Shown: positions 58,068 through 64,000 of the stretch, piece by piece
How positions within the stretch are numbered: the stretch's first letter is position 1
Layout of the letters: the number at the start of each line of letters is the position of its first letter
Origin: Diacronema lutheri
Lineage: Eukaryota; Haptophyta; Pavlovophyceae; Pavlovales; Pavlovaceae
Length of the DNA stretch: 64,000 nucleotides
Direction: 5' to 3'
Assembly: GCA_019448385.1 (NCBI GenBank)
Contig: JAGTXO010000007.1
Location: 186,001 to 250,000, forward strand
Notes under the pieces: model-generated
The model's database searches: none
What the model was told of the DNA's origin: nothing
What the model saw: the letters and a program-made list of their open reading frames with translations, nothing else
Translations under genes and position numbers: made by a program

Positions 58068-60374
58068 TCAGTCTGATGAACGCTCCTCGACCGGCGGTGG
58101 CGGCGGGGGCGGCACAGGGCCAGGGCCAGGCGTTTGCACGGCCGCCATCTCGTGCTCCAGCTCCGGCTGCGGCGATGATTGCTGCTGGCGCGCGCGCAGG
58201 CGTGGCAGGCGGAGCTTGGCGAGGAGCACATTGCTCCGCTGCAGCGCCCACCGGCGCTCTGCGGGCGGCACGGGCGAGAGAGGCCCGCCACTCGCGGTGC
58301 GGCTGGTTGGCAGCGACGGCAGCAGCCGCGCGCGCCACGCGGCAGCCCAGGTGGCCGCGTTCGCGTCGTCCGCCGCCTGCCACGGCGGCCCGGCACATAA
58401 CGCGAGCTCGTCCGCCGCCGGCTCGTCCGCCGCGGCGTGCGTCTGCCCCTCCGCCCGCTGCTCGCCGCGCGCTGGCGCCTGCGCGTCGGCGCCGCGCGCG
58501 TGCGCGGGCACGTCGTCGCCGTCCTCCACTCCAAGCAGGCTCTGCCAATGCGCGCGCAGCCGCGCGGGCAGCTCGGCGCGCTGCGCGACGGAGATGACGC
58601 CATCGTCGCCGATCCTGCACAGCCCGAGCCGCGCGAGCTCGCGCGCGGTCGAGTCGGTGTCGAACGCGACGGCGTGCTCGCAGTCGAGGAGCGAGCGCAC
58701 CATTTGCGCGCCATCGGATCGGAGCTTGCGGATGGACGGGCGCGGCATGTCGGGCTGCGCGAGGAGCCAGCTGAGGAGCACGGACGCGCGCAGCGCCCGC
58801 TGCGCCGCCGCCTCGCCGCGCACGTAGCGCAGCACGCCGACGCCGCGCGCGGCGAGGCGGTCGGTGAGGAAGCGAGAAACAACGGACTCATATCTGGCAA
58901 TAGCGTTCGTATACAGGAAGAGCGTCCGGAGGAGCCAGAGCGAGAGGAGCGCGGCGCGGCCCGAGGCGGAGAATCGCTGCCCGACGAGCAGCGTGAGCAG
59001 CGAGGCAAGCGTCACCAGGTCGAGCCGAAGCGCGTCCGCTGGCCGGAAGACGAGCCGGTTGGCGGGCAGCACAGCGGCGAAGTTGGCCATCGGCACGTCG
59101 CGGAAAAGGCGCAGCTCGCAGGGGCAGCCATCGTGCTCGCGGCTCGGTCGCGCGGGTGTGCGCGCGCCGGGCAGCCGTCGCGGCGCCTGCTGCAGCTCAA
59201 AGTGGTCGGCGACGACGAGAGCGAGCCGCGCGAGCCGCGCGACGAGCCGCCCAGGTCGGATCTGCGCGTGCGCGCCGCCCAGTCGGCGTGCGCCGGGCAG
59301 CGGCCGCCAGATGGCGACGAGCTCGTCAAAGGTCGGCTCGGAGAGCACTGTGCGTGAGAGTAAGACGGACAGTAGCGTACGGCCCGGCCACGAGCGACCA
59401 CGGCCACGCCGCACCGCAAACACGTCGCTGATCGACACGCGCCTGATTACCCGGGAGGGGGCGGGCGCTGGCGGCGGCGACGGGCTGCCGGCGTGGTCGG
59501 GCGGCGCGGCGACGTCCAGGGCGCGCGCACTCGCGTTGGGCTCGGCTGCGAGAAAAGGCGCGAGCAGATCCTCTGACGAGACCGCCGCGAGCCACGCGCC
59601 GTAGCGCGAGAGCGGCAGCCGGCGGCCGCCATGCTCGAGCGCGCCGGCGCCGTCAGTGGCGGCGCGCGGCGCGGGCGGCGCAGGGCGCGCGCTCGGCCGA
59701 ACGCTGCCGGTGCGCGCGCGCGCGCCGAGCACGTCCGCCAAACGAGCCGCGCCCAGGCTGCGCGCCGTTGCTGCCGTGCGCTCGCGCGCGCCGAGCGCGA
59801 GCGCTTCCGCCGCGCCTGCCGCGCGTGCGCGCACGCGCAAGATCGCCATCGCGAGCGCGGCGGCGGCGCGCTGCACGAGCGCGGCCTGCAAGAAATCCAC
59901 CTTGGGCAAAAGCAGCCGCCCGCTCGACGTCTCGGCGCCGTACCCGCGGCAGAGTAGCACCATCCGCCCGCCGAAGAGGCGCTCGTCGCCCGGCGCCACG
60001 CCAAACTCGGCACCGAGCGATGGGTCGTGCCCGGCGAGCTGCGCGGCGAGCGAGAGGCGAAATAAGTAACCGCGGTTCAGCGCGCTGCTCAGGGCGAGAT
60101 CGCGCGCGGAGAGCGGGCGGAAGCCCGCGGCGAGCAACAGCTCGCGCAGCTCCAGAAGCTCGCCGCTCGCGGCGGCGCCCTGCTTGCGCAGGTCTGCCTC
60201 CGCGTTGTAAATGTGCTGCAGCGGGCGGAGGTGGACGAGCTGCGCGGCGCCGCTGTCGGCAGCGGGCAGAAAGCTGTCGGGAGGCATGTCGATCAGACAG
60301 CGCACCGGCGCCGGTCGCGGCGGCGGTGCCACCCGCGCAAGGGCGACGAGCACGAGAAGCCCTCGACACGCCAT
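58068..60374 (-). CDS. DUF3754/TMEM143-like membrane protein
   Basis: Single exon, 768 residues from ATG 60374 (MACRGLLVLVALARVAPPPR, a signal-like start). The family block lies at about residues 415-600: ELRLFRDVPMANFAAVLPAN, RPADALRLDLVTLASLLTLL, a hydrophobic pair around LLSLWLLRTLFLYTNAIARY, then a cytosolic helix set with SVLLSWLLAQPDM. This layout, a conserved F-x-D-V/I-P strand followed by two membrane helices and a Tyr-rich connector, is characteristic of DUF3754/TMEM143 proteins found in mitochondria or plastids; their biochemical role is unknown. Upstream, an N-terminal region (ALNRGYLFRLSLAAQL) also fits the family. The C-terminus is Pro-rich. Its start codon is 38 bp from that of the TPR gene. 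Confidence 0.8.
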   Translation of the reverse strand: MACRGLLVLVALARVAPPPRPAPVRCLIDMPPDSFLPAADSGAAQLVHLRPLQHIYNAEADLRKQGAAASGELLELRELLLAAGFRPLSARDLALSSALNRGYLFRLSLAAQLAGHDPSLGAEFGVAPGDERLFGGRMVLLCRGYGAETSSGRLLLPKVDFLQAALVQRAAAALAMAILRVRARAAGAAEALALGARERTAATARSLGAARLADVLGARARTGSVRPSARPAPPAPRAATDGAGALEHGGRRLPLSRYGAWLAAVSSEDLLAPFLAAEPNASARALDVAAPPDHAGSPSPPPAPAPSRVIRRVSISDVFAVRRGRGRSWPGRTLLSVLLSRTVLSEPTFDELVAIWRPLPGARRLGGAHAQIRPGRLVARLARLALVVADHFELQQAPRRLPGARTPARPSREHDGCPCELRLFRDVPMANFAAVLPANRLVFRPADALRLDLVTLASLLTLLVGQRFSASGRAALLSLWLLRTLFLYTNAIARYESVVSRFLTDRLAARGVGVLRYVRGEAAAQRALRASVLLSWLLAQPDMPRPSIRKLRSDGAQMVRSLLDCEHAVAFDTDSTARELARLGLCRIGDDGVISVAQRAELPARLRAHWQSLLGVEDGDDVPAHARGADAQAPARGEQRAEGQTHAAADEPAADELALCAGPPWQAADDANAATWAAAWRARLLPSLPTSRTASGGPLSPVPPAERRWALQRSNVLLAKLRLPRLRARQQQSSPQPELEHEMAAVQTPGPGPVPPPPPPPVEERSSD

Positions 60375-60412
60375 TTCGGCCCCGTTGAAGTGCGTCGTTT
60401 CGCCGAAACGAG
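60375..60412. promoter_or_regulatory. 38-bp divergent region between two start codons
   Basis: The ATGs at 60374 (minus) and 60413 (plus) are separated by only 38 bp, too short for two conventional promoters. The two 5' untranslated regions must either be tiny or overlap into the opposite coding region. The stretch contains a near-palindrome TTTCGCCGAAA at 60399-60409, just before the plus start codon, a possible shared factor site. Confidence 0.5.
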
Positions 60413-61510
60413 ATGCCCGTGGCGTTCTTTGACACGCTGCCGCTCGAGCTGCAGCTGCGCTCCAAGGTGGCCGAGCGGCAGAGCGCCGAGGTCGAGGCAC
60501 TGCGCAGGGCGCGCGACGCGTGCGAGCCCGCCGAGCGCGCCGCGCTCGACGGCGACTGGATCGGCATCGGCGGCAAGCTGGGTGACGCGGCAGAGCAGGC
60601 GCGCCGCGCCGTGCTCGAGCAGTCGCCGCCCGCCGACGGCACGCAGGCAGCAGTCGACGCGGCAACGTTGCGCGCGGAGGTGAGCGCACAGCATGCTCAG
60701 ACACGCCACGTCTTCGAGACGCGCAAGGGGAAGGGCCTTCGCCACCTCGACGCGCGCCAGCCGCACTGCCGGATCATCGCGCCCGTCGTCATCGCGCGCG
60801 CGACGCCCGAGGAGCTGGCCGAGATGGTGCGCAAGCGGCTCGATCGGCTTGGCTCGTCCATCCCAAAGCGTTCCCACCCGTCCACGCGCCAGGCCGAGCG
60901 CCGGCTGCACCGGCTGGTCCACTTTTGCCGCGCCAACGAGCTGGCGGACAAGGAGGACTACCATGCGGCGATCGCCGACTACAACGTGTCGCTCGCCGTG
61001 GTGCCGGACGATGCGTTCGCGCTGGTCAACCGCGGCAACTGTCACAAGGCGCTCCGCTCCTGGGGCGCCGCGATGGCCGACTATTCGGCTGCGATCGCGC
61101 ACGCGCCCGTGGCCACGTCGGGCGGGCGCCGCGCGCCGTCTGCGCAGCGGCTGCTCGCATACGCGCACAACAACTTGGGCGCGGTGCACCACGACCTGGC
61201 GGACTACGTGTCCGCGTTCGCCGAGTACACCACCGCGCTCGCGCACAACCCGGCCTGCCACATCACGTGGAAGAACCGCGCACACATCTACGCGCTGACC
61301 GCGCAGCCGAGCCCCGACCCGCAGCGGCCGCCTCCGCAGCATAAGCTCATCTTCTCCGACTGCCTGACGGCAATGGACCAGGAGTGGCACGAGGAGGCGG
61401 GCTTCGCGCGCGGCGCCGTCGAGCTCGCCGTCGAGGTGCGCAAGATTGGCGCCACGTGCGTCGCCTACTTTGTCGTCGACCTCGTGCGGCTGCCGGCGCG
61501 CGCCACATGA
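60413..61510 (+). CDS. TPR-repeat protein
   Basis: Single exon, 365 residues from ATG 60413. The N-terminal 150 residues are charged helices. TPR units follow: FCRANELADKEDYHAAIADY/NVSLAVVPDD, AFALVNRGNCHKALRSWGAA/MADYSAAIAHAP, AYAHNNLGAVHHDLADYVSA/FAEYTTALAHNP and a partial HITWKNRAHIYAL. The G/A-Y-P-type positions are typical of protein-protein interaction TPRs. The end (CVAYFVVDLVRLPA) is hydrophobic but short for a membrane anchor. No partner can be named. It shares a 38-bp head-to-head region with the DUF3754-like gene. Confidence 0.85.
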   Translation: MPVAFFDTLPLELQLRSKVAERQSAEVEALRRARDACEPAERAALDGDWIGIGGKLGDAAEQARRAVLEQSPPADGTQAAVDAATLRAEVSAQHAQTRHVFETRKGKGLRHLDARQPHCRIIAPVVIARATPEELAEMVRKRLDRLGSSIPKRSHPSTRQAERRLHRLVHFCRANELADKEDYHAAIADYNVSLAVVPDDAFALVNRGNCHKALRSWGAAMADYSAAIAHAPVATSGGRRAPSAQRLLAYAHNNLGAVHHDLADYVSAFAEYTTALAHNPACHITWKNRAHIYALTAQPSPDPQRPPPQHKLIFSDCLTAMDQEWHEEAGFARGAVELAVEVRKIGATCVAYFVVDLVRLPARAT

Positions 61511-61759
61511 GCGGAAGGCCTTTCTCGCCCGCCCAGCTCCCAAGCTCCGCCGGCCAAGCTTCACACGATGGCTGCCACGGGCGGCGGCGCCGCGGCGGAG
61601 TCCACCCCCGCCTGGCGCCTGCACTCGCTGCCCAGCTTTAAAGCTCCTGTCAGTTTGGAAGACCCCATCTGTTGACCCGTCGGAAAGCGTCGTTAGTATG
61701 TATTTATTTAAAGTTTTAATTCGAAATCATGGAACAGCTGTGTGCCACAGGTCAATGGT
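61511..61759. other. intergenic stretch with AT-rich patch and a 22-bp word shared with the hAT element
   Basis: No gene. 61678-61699 is identical over 22 bp to 16376-16397 inside the hAT element. It is followed by an AT-rich patch (TATGTATTTATTTAAAG), and GTGCCACAG|GT just before the next start codon looks like a 3' splice site, hinting at a 5'-UTR intron of the polymerase gene. Confidence 0.6.
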
Positions 61760-63648
61760 ATGCGGAGGCGACCAAGTTCGCTGTTCGAGGTGGCGGCCGA
61801 CCTGCGCGCGATGCTCGAGGCCATCGATGCTGAGCTGCCCGATGAGGGCGTGCGCAGTATTGAACGCACGCGGCAGCTCTCATGTGACGGCGCGGGCGAA
61901 CTGGCTGCAGCACCGTCGGCACGCAAGCGTGCGCGCAGCCCGTCGCCGTCCGCCGTGCGCGCCGCACCGGCCGCGGCGGATCCCGGCGTGCTCGCCGCGC
62001 ACACCGCGGCCGCGCCCGCGGTGGCCGCACCTGTTGCGGTCATGCTCGCTCCCGCCGCGCGCGCCGCTGCCGCGCCCGCCTCGGCGCTCGCGCGCCGGCG
62101 CGCGCGGCTGGACGAGCCGGCCGTGCGCGCAACGTTTGCGTGCCAGGCGCCGGTCGGCCGCCCGCGCACGATTCGCAACCGCCGCCTCGCCGCACCGCTC
62201 GAGGAGCTCGCGCTCGTGTACAAGAAGGCTCCGCGCAACCGGCAGGACCAGTTTCGCGCGCAGGTTTTCGGCAAGGCGGCAAAGGCGCTGCTCGGCTGGC
62301 GCGCGGAGATTGAGACGGCGGATGACCTCGACGAGCTGTTCGCGCACCACTCCGCGCTCGCCGCGCGCGTCTCGGCGCGTAAAGCACCGCGCTGCGTGCT
62401 CGCACCCGACGGCAAGGTGGCTAGCGTGCTGCGCGAGCTTGTCGCCGCGCCTCGCGGCCGCGAGCGCGCCGCGTGCCGCCGCCTGACGAGCCTCCTCGAA
62501 GAGCAGGACGCGCGCGCGCGCACGGTACTGCTCTTCTCGACCATCTGGGGCGTCGGGCCGAGCACGGCGGGTGAGTGGTACGCACGCGGCCTCAAGTCCA
62601 TCGACGACGTGCGGCGCGAGGCCGAGCGGCTCGCGCCCGCCGTCGCCGTCGGCCTGCGCTGCATCGAGGACTTTGCGAAGCGGATCCCGCGCGCGGAGGT
62701 TGAGCTGATCAAGGCGCGCGTGCGCGCCGCGCTCGTGCAGCTCGTCGGCGAGGGGTGCATTGTGTTCTGCGACGCCGTCGGCTCGTACAGGCGCGGCCGC
62801 GCCGACTCGGGCGACGCGGACATTCTGATCTGCGTCAATGCGCGCGCAGGCGGCGCGGCGGACGCGGCGGGCGAGAGCGGGTCGCAGGACTCGTCGCAGC
62901 GCGCCGAGCGCGCGGGCGCCACGCGTGGCGTGCTCAGCGCCCTCGTCGCGCGGCTGCGCGGCTGCGGCTTCATCACGGACACACTCGCGCACCCGACCGA
63001 TCGGAACGGCAAGGGCTCATGGATGGGCGTGTGCAGGCTCGGCGCGCAGAGCCCGCACCGCCGTCTGGACATGAAAGTCTACCCAAAGGCGCTGCTGCCC
63101 TACGCCACCCTCTACTTCACCGGCTCCGACTACTTCAACCGAAGGCGCGCGCGGGGCGCAGGCGGCTATGCGCCCATCTCGCGCGCGCGCACGGCCGGAC
63201 GGCCACACGCTCACTGCCCGGCCGCACGTGCGCGCCGCGCCCTCGCTCGGCCGCGCCTTGCAGCATGCGCCATTTTGCAAAACTGAAAGGCTATTCGCTC
63301 TCCGACAATGGCCTGTCGCGCCGCGCGCGCGACGTGCCCGCCGTGCGACCGTGCGCGACGGAGCGCGACATTTTTGAGCGGCTCGGCCTCGAGTGGCGCG
63401 AGCCGGCGGACCGCGAGCTGGCGGTCGTGCCCGTGGCCGAGGCCGACGAGGTCAAAGCTTCCCACTTTGTGCTCTTCGAGGACGCGGACGAGCGCGGCGC
63501 GCGCGCGAGCAGCCAGCCGCGCGAGGCCGACGCGGACGCGGACTCGGACGAGGAGTACCGCGCGGTGGCGGCCGTGCTGCAGCGCCAGCCGCGAGAGCGC
63601 GACGACGAGGTCGCGCGGCGCGGCGACGGCGGCGGGCCGTCATCGTGA
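61760..63648 (+). CDS. family-X DNA polymerase (Pol lambda/beta-like)
   Basis: Two exons, 61760-63144 and 63264-63648; 589 residues. Fills gaps in base-excision or end-joining repair. The 8-kDa region lies around YKKAPRNRQDQFRAQVFGKA; the helix-hairpin-helix with IWGVGPSTAGEWYARGLKSI and the fingers follow; the catalytic centre is GSYRRGRADSGDADILICV (two Asp near residues 352-354) with the third Asp in HRRLDMKVYP (about 437). The nucleotide-binding FTGSDYFNR is joined to SMRHFAKLKGYSLSDNGL across a 119-nt intron. The donor must be GC (CGAAG|GCGCGC), since only that join gives the family's conserved N-R-S-M-R. No BRCT domain is seen at the N-terminus, which is short and Ala-rich. The C-terminus has an extra acidic tail (about 50 residues) after the normal polymerase end. 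Confidence 0.93.
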
Positions 63649-63729
63649 GCTGTTATGACCGAGGGGCACGAAGCATCCCCGAGAATCTGCTCTCTGTCAT
63701 GTCAGACAAGTGCTCACTGACACTAGTTG

Positions 63730-64000
63730 TCACTGGTTGTCCGTGTGCGCCGTGACGTGCGTCTCCTCGGAATCGCGGATCGCGTCGAGCAGCTTCTGCG
63801 CGAGTTGCACTTCAAAGGCCTCGCGCAGCCGCTCGGCGCACGCCGAGCTCGCGAGCCGCCACAGAAACGGCGTGCTCTGGCAGAGCGCGTCTGCCGATGG
63901 CTGCGACGGGCTGAGCGCGACGTCGACGTCGGCGATGCGCACGTCCACGCGCACGATGCGCGGGCGGAGCGCGCGCTGAGCGCGGAGCCTATCGGCACGC
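63730..64000 (-). CDS. partial 3' end of an unknown protein
   Basis: A minus-strand frame enters from the window edge and ends at 63730, 89 visible codons. It reads RIVRVDVRIADVDVALSPSQ, ADALCQSTPFLWRLASSACA, ERLREAFEVQLAQKLLDAIR and DSEETHVTAHTDNQ. The strand-rich start, then an amphipathic helix and hydrophilic tail look like a real C-terminus with balanced composition. Family not recognised. Convergent with the polymerase gene, 81 bp between stops. Confidence 0.6.
   Translation of the reverse strand, partial: RADRLRAQRALRPRIVRVDVRIADVDVALSPSQPSADALCQSTPFLWRLASSACAERLREAFEVQLAQKLLDAIRDSEETHVTAHTDNQ

Noticed and set aside
1-64000. tRNA, rRNA or snoRNA genes
   Set aside because: I scanned by eye for tRNA box words and rRNA cores and saw none that I could fold with confidence; a covariance search would be needed to exclude them.

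Overview
This window reads as nuclear DNA of a very GC-rich, gene-dense, flagellated and photosynthetic protist. Conserved eukaryotic genes are split by short introns, mostly 80-350 nt. Markers include ribosomal protein P0, dyskerin, WDR12, enolase, an NF-YC-like histone fold, a SMARCAL1-like SNF2 helicase, a family-X DNA polymerase, an IFT144-like propeller, an axoneme-type EF-hand protein and a candidate thylakoid-lumen protein. A microalga is certain enough; a haptophyte, perhaps Pavlovales-like, is only my guess from GC content and gene style. Because stop codons are rare at this GC content, most long open frames are shadows. I chose genes by protein family, codon pattern and splice phase, and many exon joins below were checked base by base for phase.

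Layout. 1-240: 5' end of a minus gene running off the window. 335-3841: large alpha-solenoid protein. 4015-7123: divergent pair RPLP0 (-) and dyskerin (+). 7172-8319: coiled-coil protein (-). 8546-14127: long protein with two nucleoside-hydrolase-like units. 14309-14611: small secreted ORF (-). 14714-16192: IFT144-like propeller. 16294-17504: a hAT transposon with perfect 8-bp target duplication. 17566-18660: candidate lumenal protein. 18921-19206: tiny tail-anchored protein (-). 19347-20979: ZIP transporter. 21058-23638: WDR12 (-). 23798-28517: axonemal-type protein with an EF hand. 28645-32046: multi-pass membrane protein. 32269-34552: probable fusion of a 6-TM module to a PAQR receptor (-). 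34.6-39.1 kb: a disordered island bounded by inverted copies of a short repeat, with RWD-like, chromodomain and Cys-rich fragments. 39161-43020: CNNM/CorC-type transporter (-). 43490-44464: HMG-box protein. 44629-46939: divergent enolase (-) and NF-YC-like factor (+). 47340-47762: SelW-fold protein lacking its redox motif (-). 47969-55031: 1,935-aa ankyrin/coiled-coil/PH protein (-). 55225-57925: SNF2 helicase. 58068-60374 and 60413-61510: DUF3754/TMEM143-like (-) and TPR protein (+), with start codons 38 bp apart. 61760-63648: polymerase X. 63730-64000: 3' end of a minus gene entering from the right.

Genes are packed head-to-head and tail-to-tail, with divergent start codons often only 40-270 bp apart, so shared promoters are likely. 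Several introns carry large minisatellites with unrelated units (20, 34, 38, 44 and 81 bp). Poly-C tracts sit just upstream of several 3' splice sites, and at least two introns appear to use GC instead of GT donors. The genes belong to general housekeeping (translation, rRNA modification, ribosome assembly, glycolysis, DNA repair), flagellar and membrane functions; I see no metabolic gene cluster. The most unusual loci are the hydrolase tandem, the 6-TM/PAQR fusion, the intronic minisatellites and the repeat-bounded island.
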